From NCBI GenBank assembly GCA_022706085.1, contig JAKJDF010000004.1:62001-126000 (forward strand): a stretch of DNA of 64,000 nt, read 5' to 3'. Position 1 is the stretch's first letter; every line of letters starts with the position of its first letter. This document shows, in pieces, positions 46,460 to 54,141 of the stretch. Below the pieces are notes generated by a model. That model was not told the origin of the DNA. It made no database searches and worked only from the letters and a program-made list of their open reading frames with translations. This DNA comes from Candidatus Latescibacterota bacterium (lineage in GTDB: Bacteria > Latescibacterota > MWCZ01). The translations under genes were made by a program, and so were the position numbers.

Positions 46460-47518
46460 GTGTTGTACAAACCCGACTGGGATGAGGCAAAAACGCGCCT
46501 CATCGCGTGGTGGAACAGAAGCCATGTGGACAGGGCCACTATTCTTGTGCGCGCTCCTCGGCCGACCGCGATGCAGCCGCCGCCTCCGCCGAAGGATGTC
46601 CGGCAGTTCTGGCTCGATCCTGACTACCGCATTGCGGCGGCAGAATACCAGATGGCGTCGACCTACTGCGGAGGAGAGGCATTCCCGTGGTTTGATACGA
46701 ATATCGGTCCCGGATCTCTCGCGTTGTTCCTTGGGTCAGACGCGATTCTGCATCCGACTACCGTGTGGTACACCCCGATTGCGGATAAGCCGGGCGATGT
46801 ACCGCCAATCAGGCTTGATACGTCGGGCGGATGGTGGGAAAAAAGTGTCAGACTGGTCAAAGAGGGCATGATCCGAGGGGAAGGCAAGTTCCTGTCGTCC
46901 GTCCCCGACCTGATAGAGAACCTCGACATCGCTGCCTCGCTGATCGGTGGCCAGCAGTTGCTGTACGCACTGGTGGATGACCCGGGCGGGGTCAAGCGAA
47001 TGATCCGGGAAATCAACACGGCGTACTTCGAGTGTTTTGATTTGATGTACGAAATGCTGGACGGTGACCGCCTTGGTTGTTGTTTCAGCGCCTTCCAGAT
47101 ATGGGGCCCGGGGAAAACCGCCAAGCTCCAGTGCGATTTCTCCGACATGATTTCCCCGGAGATGTTCGCGGAATTCGTTCTGCCCGCTCTGACCGAGCAA
47201 ACGGAACGCCTTGACTACACGATCTATCATCTTGACGGCCCCCGCGCCATCCGCCACCTCGATCTCTTGCTTTCAATCCCGCGACTGAACGCCATCCAGT
47301 GGACTCCCGGCGACGGGAACCCGGAAGTGGGAGATGAGACGTGGTGGCCGATGTACAGAAAGATCCTTGCCGCGGGAAAGGGTGTTCACCTTGGGACGGC
47401 GTACAAGGACGTGGAACCGCTGGTGAAGCACCTGGGTAACGACGGTGTGTATGTTGCCACTCACGCACCTTCGGTGGAAGCCGCTGACGACCTTCTGAGG
47501 CGCGCGAAGACCTGGTAA
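46460..47518 (+). CDS. UroD-like superfamily protein lacking the HxC zinc motif
   Basis: 352 residues. Global pattern of the uroporphyrinogen decarboxylase/methionine-synthase-like barrel: FSDMISPEMFAEFVLPAL, YTIYHLDGPRAIRHLDLLL and a terminal THAPSVEAADDLLRRA. At the position where methyltransferase relatives have HxC it has H257-x-D259-G, and no matching second cysteine is seen. It also lacks UroD arginine signatures at the N-terminus, so neither role is certain. Aromatic-rich segments (FPWFDTNIGPGS, SGGWWEKSVRL) occur in the first half. GTG start at 46460 with GGAG 6 nt upstream. The second UroD-like protein of the window, clearly different from the one at 24838. Confidence 0.75.
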   Translation: MLYKPDWDEAKTRLIAWWNRSHVDRATILVRAPRPTAMQPPPPPKDVRQFWLDPDYRIAAAEYQMASTYCGGEAFPWFDTNIGPGSLALFLGSDAILHPTTVWYTPIADKPGDVPPIRLDTSGGWWEKSVRLVKEGMIRGEGKFLSSVPDLIENLDIAASLIGGQQLLYALVDDPGGVKRMIREINTAYFECFDLMYEMLDGDRLGCCFSAFQIWGPGKTAKLQCDFSDMISPEMFAEFVLPALTEQTERLDYTIYHLDGPRAIRHLDLLLSIPRLNAIQWTPGDGNPEVGDETWWPMYRKILAAGKGVHLGTAYKDVEPLVKHLGNDGVYVATHAPSVEAADDLLRRAKTW

Positions 47519-47554
47519 AAAGAAAGAGCGGTTCGCTTGCACAGCGAACCGCTC
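47516..47554 (-). terminator. Terminator of tRNA-Gly (minus strand)
   Basis: 11-bp perfect stem (47526-47536 with 47544-47554), 7-nt loop, then TTTCTTTTT on the minus strand, seven bases after the tRNA CCA. It overlaps the stop codon of the plus-strand UroD-like gene. Confidence 0.92.
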
Positions 47555-47560
47555 AAGAAA

Positions 47561-47636
47561 TGGAGCGACGGACGGGATTCGAACCCGCGACCCCAACCTT
47601 GGCAAGGTTGTGCTCTACCAGCTGAGCTACCATCGC
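47561..47636 (-). tRNA. tRNA-Gly (GCC)
   Basis: 76 nt with encoded CCA. Acceptor GCGATGG/CCGTCGC (one T-G pair), D arm GCTC/GAGC, anticodon stem CAACC/GGTTG with loop TTGCCAA (anticodon GCC), T arm GCGGG/CCCGT with loop TTCGAAT, discriminator T. Complete transcription unit with its own promoter and terminator. Confidence 0.97.
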
Positions 47637-47647
47637 GTGGATTGAAG

Positions 47648-47676
47648 AATATAGTGAATCCGGTTGAACGAGTCAA
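47648..47676 (-). promoter_or_regulatory. Promoter of tRNA-Gly
   Basis: On the minus strand -35 TTGACT (47676-47671), 17-bp spacer, -10 TATATT (47653-47648), 11 bp before the tRNA. It lies on the opposite strand, just ahead of the rsmE start. Confidence 0.88.
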
Positions 47677-47698
47677 GGTTTGTAACTTCGGTGTATAC

Positions 47699-48445
47699 GT
47701 GTCCTCCTACCTGGTAAGACCCGCCGACATTCGTGGCGACACAGCCGTTCTAACTGGCGACGAAGCAGTACACGCTTCGAAGTCCGCACGTAAGCGGCCT
47801 GGTGATGAACTCCTCCTTATTGATGGGGTGGGAACCGGGTACCGTTGCGTCGTCCGCACGGTGGAAGGGGACCGCGTCGTCTGCGAGATACGCGAGGCCA
47901 TCCCGCAGATGGGCGAGCCCTGCGCGGACGTTACTCTCGCTGTTGGCATGGTGAAAGGCGATCGTTTCGATAGCCTCGTTGAAACAGCAGTGGAACTGGG
48001 CGCAGGTGCCATAGTACCCCTCGAGACCCGGTTCTCAATCGTGCATCACACTTCCGAAAACCGTCAGCGGCGCTGGAACAGGATTGCGGAATCCGCCGCA
48101 AAGCAGTGCCTGCGGTCGCGGGTCCCTCCGGTGGAAAAGCCCGAGGCTCTGCGTTCGTTTGCGGAGCGGACCGGCGAATTTGACGCGGTTTTCGTCGCGT
48201 GGGAGGGTCAACAGGAACCAACGAGTCCCTTCCCCGCAATCGCCCCCGGAAGCATCCTCCTCGTGGTAGGGCCTGAGGGGGGATTTCACGACGAGGAAAT
48301 CGGCCTGCTCCGCAGCAAAGGGGCCCGCACCGTGCCGCTCGGACCACGTCGCCTCAGAACAGGCACCGCGGCTATTGCCCTGCTGACACTGGCGTTGCAG
48401 GGAGTTGGCGAATACGCACGGTGCCTTGCCCCGCACGCTGATTGA
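47699..48445 (+). CDS. rsmE: 16S rRNA (uracil-1498-N3)-methyltransferase RsmE
   Basis: 248 residues. N-terminal PUA-like domain: YLVRPADIRGDTAVLTGDEA, ARKRPGDELLLIDG. SPOUT domain: VGMVKGDRFDSLVETAVELG, ETRFSIVHHTSENRQRRW, SAAKQCLRSRVP, VVGPEGGFHDEEI and LGPRRLRTGTAAI, all diagnostic of RsmE. It methylates U1498 of 16S rRNA using SAM. The GTG at 47699 is preferred because it aligns with the usual N-terminus; a longer frame extends through the tRNA-Gly gene and is rejected. No strong ribosome-binding site is visible, and the start lies 23 bp past the tRNA-Gly promoter on the other strand. Confidence 0.93.
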   Translation: MSSYLVRPADIRGDTAVLTGDEAVHASKSARKRPGDELLLIDGVGTGYRCVVRTVEGDRVVCEIREAIPQMGEPCADVTLAVGMVKGDRFDSLVETAVELGAGAIVPLETRFSIVHHTSENRQRRWNRIAESAAKQCLRSRVPPVEKPEALRSFAERTGEFDAVFVAWEGQQEPTSPFPAIAPGSILLVVGPEGGFHDEEIGLLRSKGARTVPLGPRRLRTGTAAIALLTLALQGVGEYARCLAPHAD

Positions 48446-48466
48446 TCCTCTTTCGGAGATTCCTCG

Positions 48467-49369
48467 GTGAAAAAACCCGTGAGTATCCTGCGCGCGGCTG
48501 CGGTGCAGTTCAGATCACGTGATGGGGTCGCCGAAAACTGTGCCCGCATCTGTGACCGTCTGGCCCGACTTGCGGAACAGGGAGTGCACGTCGCGGTCTT
48601 TCCCGAGTGCGCCCTCACGGCGTACGACAATGATGGAATCATCGGGGCAACGCCGGAACAGCTTGCCACGGCAGAGCACACCCTGGCAAAGGCTTGCGAA
48701 GAACATCGCATCAACGCGGTAGTCGGAACCCCGTTTTTTCGTGATGGCCGTCGTTACAACGGTGCTATCGCATGGAACCGGAGCGGCACGTGCGTAGCCC
48801 GGTACGCGAAAATCCACACCGGTGGCGAGAAATGGTTCGTCCCCGGCGAGGAAATGGCGCTGTTTCCGATAGAAGGCGTTTTGTGCACGGCGATCATCTG
48901 TTTTGACTCCCGATTTCCTGAACTCGTTCGCCTGCCGGTGATGGCGGGTGCGCAAGTTGTCTTCTACCTGTCTTGCGAAACCGACATAATCGATGAGCGA
49001 AGAATGGACCAGTACCGGGCTCAACTGGTCGCACGTGCTGTTGAAAACAGTGTCTACGTAGTCTGCGCGAACAGCCCCATGGGAGAGGTTCGGGTAACGC
49101 CAGAGAGAATCCATGGATTCGGCCGTGACGGAAACGGTCGCAGCCGGATCATAAGCCCGGACGGGGTGATCGTGAAAGAAGCGAGCGTCTTCGGCGAGGA
49201 AACAGTCGCCGCGGACCTTGTCATCGCAGACGCCACGAGGCACCTCGCTCTTCTGAGCAAGGAATTTGTCCCGCTCGGCAACTGGTGGGATCTCGGAGTG
49301 AAGATCCTCGGTGACCTCTCGTCTGGTAAGCGGACGTCACGAGTAGTTCCAGCTAAACCAAAGAAATGA
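48467..49369 (+). CDS. Carbon-nitrogen hydrolase (nitrilase superfamily), copy 2
   Basis: 300 residues. Catalytic residues: E47 in AVFPECALTAYD, K115 in RYAKIHTGGEKW and C145 in TAIICFDSRFPE. Also typical are VVGTPFFRDGRRYN, VVFYLSCETD and NSVYVVCANSP. It resembles amidases and N-carbamoyl hydrolases more than true nitrilases. The GTG at 48467 has GGAG 8 nt upstream. It is followed 7 bp later by a TIM-barrel isomerase gene. Longer than the paralogue at 42958 (248 residues) and only distantly similar. Substrate unknown. Confidence 0.9.
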   Translation: MKKPVSILRAAAVQFRSRDGVAENCARICDRLARLAEQGVHVAVFPECALTAYDNDGIIGATPEQLATAEHTLAKACEEHRINAVVGTPFFRDGRRYNGAIAWNRSGTCVARYAKIHTGGEKWFVPGEEMALFPIEGVLCTAIICFDSRFPELVRLPVMAGAQVVFYLSCETDIIDERRMDQYRAQLVARAVENSVYVVCANSPMGEVRVTPERIHGFGRDGNGRSRIISPDGVIVKEASVFGEETVAADLVIADATRHLALLSKEFVPLGNWWDLGVKILGDLSSGKRTSRVVPAKPKK

Positions 49370-49376
49370 GGGACGT

Positions 49377-50195
49377 ATGTTGAAGGTTCGTTTTGCCGCC
49401 GCGCCCATCCTTTGGAGGGGCGTACCGTTCGAAGGGATTGCACGCGAGGTAGCTGACATCGGGTTTGACGGGATCGAGGCTCCAGTAACGCGCTACCGGG
49501 AGGACAGGGAAACGCTTCGTCGCCTGCTGGACGAGACCGGGCTCGCGCTCGCAAGTACGTATACGTCCGGGTACTACATGGATCCGAGCTCAAGGGAGGA
49601 TGAAATTCGCGCAGTGGTGGAGATCGCGAAATTGCTGCCGGAGTTCGGATGCCATACGATGATTAGTGCCCCGCAGGGGTTGCGGAAAGAGCGCAAAGCA
49701 TATTCCCTTTGGGAGTATCGGACGCTTTTCGAAGCCCTGAACGAAATCGGTCGAAGAATCGCTGATTTCGGCGTTACGCAGGTGTACCACAACCATGCGT
49801 GGACAGTGGTTGAGACGCGGCTGGAAGTTGATCTTCTGTGCGCACATACCGACCCCCGGTACGTGAAAATGGGGTTTGACACGGGTCACCTCTTCCTCGG
49901 GTGGTCGGACCCTGTGGAGCTTATCCGTACCTACGGTGATCGCGTGGCTTACCTGCATTTCAAAGACGCTCGTGGCAGAGCGGACCAGTGGCCACTTATG
50001 GGTAAGGATGACGGCGTATGGTGCGAGCTGGGTGCCGGAGAGGTTGATCTCCCCGGCATCATGCGCGAGCTGAACGCCCGCAACTGGGAAGGCTGGCTCA
50101 GCTACGAACAGGACAAAACCGCAAAGACGCCCCGGGAATCTGCTTCGGAAAGCCTGAGTTATGCGAAGAGGCTCGTAGCGGAATTCGGCGGCTAA
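49377..50195 (+). CDS. Sugar phosphate isomerase/epimerase-like TIM barrel, IolE/hydroxypyruvate-isomerase type
   Basis: 272 residues of the AP-endonuclease-2/xylose isomerase-like fold. Motifs: VADIGFDGIEAPV, the second-strand TMISAPQGLRK, GVTQVYHNHAWTVVETRLE with His, MGFDTGHLFLGW with Asp and His ligands, YLHFKDARG and GAGEVDLPGIM, and the end GWLSYEQDKTA. This layout recalls IolE/inosose dehydratase and related enzymes. It follows the second nitrilase-family gene by 7 bp and is closed by a terminator at 50215. Specific substrate is inferred only as a sugar or cyclitol derivative. Confidence 0.88.
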   Translation: MLKVRFAAAPILWRGVPFEGIAREVADIGFDGIEAPVTRYREDRETLRRLLDETGLALASTYTSGYYMDPSSREDEIRAVVEIAKLLPEFGCHTMISAPQGLRKERKAYSLWEYRTLFEALNEIGRRIADFGVTQVYHNHAWTVVETRLEVDLLCAHTDPRYVKMGFDTGHLFLGWSDPVELIRTYGDRVAYLHFKDARGRADQWPLMGKDDGVWCELGAGEVDLPGIMRELNARNWEGWLSYEQDKTAKTPRESASESLSYAKRLVAEFGG

Positions 50196-50214
50196 GGCGC
50201 TGCGACGCGAAACG

Positions 50215-50255
50215 AACAGGAGGCTGGACGCGATGCTGACCGGCCTCCTGTTTTT
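50215..50255 (+). terminator. Terminator after the TIM-barrel gene
   Basis: 13-bp stem (50215-50227 with 50240-50252, one T-G pair), 12-nt loop, then TTT, 19 bp past the stop codon. Confidence 0.82.
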
Positions 50256-50281
50256 CCGGGGGTAACAAACCCCGGCGGCGT

Positions 50282-52072
50282 TCAAACCCGCACGCGCGCG
50301 GCCGCCACAATCTGACCCGTTTCGGTTTCCACCGCACGAACATGAACCACGCGGTCGGTTCCAAGACGGTATATTTTGCCGAAGAACACGACGCGGCTGT
50401 TCAGCAAGTGGCCCAGCTCGATAGCGCGGGAGGGTTCGATCGCCGCGACAACGCTCAGGCTCTGTTCCGCGATAATCTGCGCGAGACGGTCGCGTTCCAC
50501 CATGCGAACGGAGCCCAGCCGCAACAGGGTTTCTGTGGAAATGTCGCGGAGGTACGCCTCGAGGTGGGAGGAATCATCAAGGGTGCTTTCAAAGGGCAGG
50601 AGCACCGCCGTAAGCGTATCGCTGCTGAATGCCGCGAGCTGCCTCTGAATCTGTTGCCAGAGATTCTCCATCCGCACGGCAAGGTGGTCGTGCTGGTCAA
50701 CGGGCGGAGGGTTGTCGGTCACAAGTTTCGGTACCTCGGTTTGGTACGCGATGTCGCGCCTCACGAGGTCAACGACGATATCGTCCAACCGCCTCGCTGA
50801 CCAGTTCGCACCCGTGTGATGGCTTACCCGGCCGGGGTCTGTGATACTCCCCGTCCCAGAGCTTTCTCCCGTTTCGCCGTAGGTCAGAAAGATGAACTGA
50901 CCGTACGTTGCCACGGAAATCTGCCTGAACGCGTGCTCCCCGCTCTGGTCGAGGCCGCTCGCGCCCACAGTGTTGATTCGGATACCCATGCTGTTGGCGG
51001 TGCGGCTCGCCCAGAGGTAATCGTAATCCTGCCCGTAATCCGTGTGCGGGGGTGCATCTGCTATGAGGAACGCGTTGCGGATGCTTCCGTCGCGCCAGGC
51101 CAGATCCTTCAATGCTGCCCGCAACCCTATATGGACGTCTTCCGGGGTGTCACCCCCGCCGCTCGCATTGACCGATTCCAGAGCGAGCTGAAACGAGTCC
51201 ACATTGGCGGTGAACGGTACGACGCGCAACGGTTCAGCGTCGCCTCGGTCCCTGTATACCACCAGGCCAAAGCGAATGTCTGCGTTTCGGGCTGCGTTCA
51301 GCAAACGGCTGTGAATTGAAAACAACACATCACGAAGCTGCTGAATCTCGTCTCCCATGCTGCCGGTTGCGTCCAGCACGAACGCAACGTCCACGGGAAT
51401 TCTTCGCGGAGACCGGCGGGGCGCATCCAATTGCACCGTGATGAAGCCATCAAGAGAAGGACGCCAGGGTACCCGGATTTCTTGCCCGTTCGACAGGTGG
51501 CACACGACTGAAGCCGGTGTTGCCTGATCGGACAAGAAAACGCTCGGGAAAAGGACGGTCTCACCGTTCGCATATGTCAGGCCGCGCCACAACGGCGCAT
51601 GGTCGGTGCCTTCTACCGTGTAGGATTGCGCCATCACGGGAGCGCCCGCGGAGTCGGTTACCCGCAACACAGTCCTTCCGTGGTATGCCGCGGGAAGAAC
51701 CATCGGGAGGAGCCATTTGCGTGATGAGAACATCACCCACGAGGGGTATTCCTCGTTATCATCGTGGGTTCCTGCTTTTACCCGGGCTGCCTGCGCGCCA
51801 TCGCCGGATGAACCCCTCACCCGACTCTCCGCAGCGGGAACGTCCGTGGTACTGCTAATGCGCGGGGTTCCACGGATACCCTCCGCCTCCGTACGAGCCT
51901 TCGTTGCCCGTCCCTCGTACTCCGAGCCTGCCGGCGTCTCCAGGCCTGGTGGCGACACGGGTTCAGCCGGGTTCTGCGCCGGGGGTGTTTTCGCCACGGG
52001 ACTGCAACCGAAGAAGACAAGCGCCAAAGCGGCCGCAAAATGGAGGATGCTCCGAGAGATGCGCGGTTTCAT
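50282..52072 (-). CDS. von Willebrand A-domain lipoprotein with CsgG/FlgO-like C-terminal domain
   Basis: 596 residues. A lipobox-like end to the signal peptide (VFFGC, C23) suggests a lipoprotein. Residues ~25-100 are a low-complexity Pro/Ala/Ser linker. Residues ~115-215 look beta-rich. The vWA domain (~227-440) has an intact MIDAS: D234-x-T236-x-S238 in FVLDATGSMGDE, T309 in GGGDTPEDV and D339 in LIADAPPH. The last ~110 residues (LLPFESTLDD, then VRMVERDRLAQIIAEQSLS, LGHLLNSRVVFFGKIY, ending in alternating strands) match the CsgG/FlgO/LpoB-like fold. It is divergent from an oxidoreductase operon. The metal-dependent adhesion domain plus envelope-assembly fold suggests a surface or periplasmic scaffold; no partner is evident. 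Confidence 0.82.
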   Translation of the reverse strand: MKPRISRSILHFAAALALVFFGCSPVAKTPPAQNPAEPVSPPGLETPAGSEYEGRATKARTEAEGIRGTPRISSTTDVPAAESRVRGSSGDGAQAARVKAGTHDDNEEYPSWVMFSSRKWLLPMVLPAAYHGRTVLRVTDSAGAPVMAQSYTVEGTDHAPLWRGLTYANGETVLFPSVFLSDQATPASVVCHLSNGQEIRVPWRPSLDGFITVQLDAPRRSPRRIPVDVAFVLDATGSMGDEIQQLRDVLFSIHSRLLNAARNADIRFGLVVYRDRGDAEPLRVVPFTANVDSFQLALESVNASGGGDTPEDVHIGLRAALKDLAWRDGSIRNAFLIADAPPHTDYGQDYDYLWASRTANSMGIRINTVGASGLDQSGEHAFRQISVATYGQFIFLTYGETGESSGTGSITDPGRVSHHTGANWSARRLDDIVVDLVRRDIAYQTEVPKLVTDNPPPVDQHDHLAVRMENLWQQIQRQLAAFSSDTLTAVLLPFESTLDDSSHLEAYLRDISTETLLRLGSVRMVERDRLAQIIAEQSLSVVAAIEPSRAIELGHLLNSRVVFFGKIYRLGTDRVVHVRAVETETGQIVAAARVRV

Positions 52073-52188
52073 GAATGAACCTCCTGCTTCTTGATGCCGG
52101 GTGTGCGTACGGAACCGAAGAACTCTTTCTTCACTGGTATACCGTCAGAGTCGTATTTCTATTCCCGGCCGCGCCAAGTTGCGTCCGG

Positions 52189-52217
52189 TTGGTTCTTTCG
52201 GTGATGGGGGCTATACT
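52189..52217 (+). promoter_or_regulatory. Probable promoter of the Gfo/isomerase/Gfo operon
   Basis: -35-like TTGGTT (52189-52194), 17-bp spacer, -10 TATACT (52212-52217), 45 bp before the GTG start. The -10 is strong, the -35 weak. Confidence 0.55.
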
Positions 52218-52262
52218 TGCCGTAGGTTCCTGATTCCGTTTGACGCGTGAAGGAGATGCTCC

Positions 52263-53303
52263 GTGCCACTTGTCTTCGGCATCGTCGGTTGTCGCCACGG
52301 TCATGTTTTCAGCTTGATCAAAGAACTCCTCAGCGCTCCGAACACCGAATGTGCCGGTGTTTTTGATTCCGATCGAGATTCGCTTCGCGCGGTAACAAGC
52401 CGATTTCCGGTACGCGCCGCGGAATCGGAAACCGAGCTTCTCGAAAACCCTGATGTTACGCTGATAGGGACCGCTGAGATAAACCGGAAGAAGGCGCCTC
52501 TTATTCTGAACGCCTTGAACGCGGGAAAACACGTCATAGCCGACAAACCTCTTTGCACTTCGCTCCGTGAATTGAATGAAATCGAGCGCACCGCAACCGA
52601 AAAGCGCCTGAAGATCGGGCTCATGTTGACGGAGCGATTCGGGCCGGCCAACCGTCGTATGAAGCAGCTCGTTTCCGACGGTTTTGTCGGCCATGTCGCA
52701 AACGTGATGTGCTGGCGGCCGCATCGCCTGGGACGGGCAACCCGGCCCGACTGGATGTTTGTGGACGACCTTTACGGCGGCATACTTGTTGATCTCGCCG
52801 TACACGACGCGGACATCATCCGGTGGCTTACGGGCGGGAATTTTCTCGAAATCACCGCCTATCAGTGCAACATGGGGAATCCTGCTGACAGCGATTTCAG
52901 TGACATTGGCGTCATGCTTGGACGCCTTTCCACCGGCGCGACCGGATTCGTGAGGACCGACTGGTTCACCCCAGCGACCTCGCCGGTTCACGGGGATACC
53001 CGATTTCTGGTCACCGGCACTACCGGAATGATAGAAGTGAGGACTTCCGGCGACCTCTGGGGTGGAGAGGCCGGAAAGGAACCACAGGTACTTTTCATCT
53101 CGGACACGCAGCCCGCCACGCGTTTCGACGGAATTGAACCTGAACAACCCCTTGTGCATGATTTTCTGAGGAGCATTACTGGCGGCAGCCCCGCAGAGAT
53201 TACCAATTCGGACGTATTCGAAGCCACCCGCGCCACGTTGATGGCGCGTTTGTCGAGCAAACTGGGACGCACCGTAACCCGTTCTGAGTCGTATCTTGCT
53301 TGA
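52263..53303 (+). CDS. Gfo/Idh/MocA family oxidoreductase (paralogue C)
   Basis: 346 residues. It opens VFGIVGCRHGHVFSL, a variant of the NAD(P)-binding glycine motif with His residues, and has DKP in VIADKPLCTS where most members have EKP. The C-terminal catalytic region is GGILVDLAVHDADIIRWL, with the D-x-x-x-H-D arrangement. GTG start at 52263 with AGGAG 7 nt upstream. First gene of a three-gene unit with an isomerase-like TIM barrel and a second Gfo/Idh/MocA enzyme, suggesting sequential oxidation and isomerisation of a sugar or cyclitol. The substrate is unknown; the DKP variant suggests a subgroup distinct from the others here. Confidence 0.9.
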   Translation: MPLVFGIVGCRHGHVFSLIKELLSAPNTECAGVFDSDRDSLRAVTSRFPVRAAESETELLENPDVTLIGTAEINRKKAPLILNALNAGKHVIADKPLCTSLRELNEIERTATEKRLKIGLMLTERFGPANRRMKQLVSDGFVGHVANVMCWRPHRLGRATRPDWMFVDDLYGGILVDLAVHDADIIRWLTGGNFLEITAYQCNMGNPADSDFSDIGVMLGRLSTGATGFVRTDWFTPATSPVHGDTRFLVTGTTGMIEVRTSGDLWGGEAGKEPQVLFISDTQPATRFDGIEPEQPLVHDFLRSITGGSPAEITNSDVFEATRATLMARLSSKLGRTVTRSESYLA

Positions 53304-53316
53304 AGGAGAGCACGCC

Positions 53317-54108
53317 ATGAAACTTGCATGTCAGGAGGGACTCGTTCCCGGAAAAAGTGTCGCGGAGAAGCTTGCGAATCTTCAGAAGGCCGGGTACGAG
53401 GCGATGGAGGTCTGGGGCGGCGGTCTTCCCGATCGCGTCAAGGAAATCCGGGCCGCCTGCAAGTCATCTCCCGTGAAGATATCGAGCGTATGTGCCGGTT
53501 ACGGAGGATGTCCTCTTGATTCCGATCCCGCGGGCAGGCAGAAGGCAAGTGATGACATCAAAAGACTTCTCGACGCTACCGGCGAAATCGGTGCTGTTGG
53601 GCTGATTTTTGTTCCGATTTTCGGCGGCCCACGCATCGGTGACCTCAGCCCATGGAAAACCGCCGTGGAACTCGAAAAAGACCTCCTTGTCGAGCTGCTT
53701 TCCAGTTGGGCGGATCACGCTGCGGCGGCAAAGACGCTCGTTATTCTGGAGCCGTTGAACGGCTATGAAACGCATCTCATCAAGAAACTGGCCGACGGGG
53801 TTGACATCTGTGAACGCGTGAACAAGCCCAACGGGTTGAAGATGATGGCGGACTTTTTCCACATGGGCTTGGAAGAGCCGGATGTCGCAGCTTCCATCAA
53901 AGCGGCCGGCAAATGGCTCTGCCACGTTCATCTTTCGGACCACCCGCGGATCCTGCCAGGATACGGGCACAGTGATTTCAAAAAGGGGTTCGCGGCGCTG
54001 AAGAGCATCGGTTACGCCAGCTTTATGGCGCTTGAATGCGGTTGCCCTGACGCTGACAAAATGAAAGCCATCACGAAGACAGCAAAATTCCTCAAGGCTC
54101 AGATGTAA
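53317..54108 (+). CDS. Sugar phosphate isomerase/epimerase-like TIM barrel
   Basis: 263 residues of the xylose-isomerase-like superfamily: EKLANLQKAGYEAMEVWG, VLIFVPIFGGP-like strand, TLVILEPLNGYE (glutamate ligand), LKMMADFFHMGLEEPD (aspartate and histidine), CHVHLSDHPRILPGYGHSDF, and FMALECGCPD at the end. It resembles hydroxypyruvate isomerase/IolE-type or 3-keto-sugar isomerases. AAGGAG lies 8 nt before the ATG at 53317. It sits between two Gfo/Idh/MocA genes, the arrangement expected if one enzyme oxidises a sugar and this one isomerises the keto product. Reaction inferred from context. Confidence 0.88.
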   Translation: MKLACQEGLVPGKSVAEKLANLQKAGYEAMEVWGGGLPDRVKEIRAACKSSPVKISSVCAGYGGCPLDSDPAGRQKASDDIKRLLDATGEIGAVGLIFVPIFGGPRIGDLSPWKTAVELEKDLLVELLSSWADHAAAAKTLVILEPLNGYETHLIKKLADGVDICERVNKPNGLKMMADFFHMGLEEPDVAASIKAAGKWLCHVHLSDHPRILPGYGHSDFKKGFAALKSIGYASFMALECGCPDADKMKAITKTAKFLKAQM

Positions 54109-54141
54109 CCCTGCGGTGGACTGTCAAGGGAAGGAGTTGTC

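Noticed and set aside
47537-47698. Upstream extension of the rsmE frame through the tRNA-Gly region
   Set aside because: It would translate the complement of the tRNA gene; the family N-terminus aligns at 47699.
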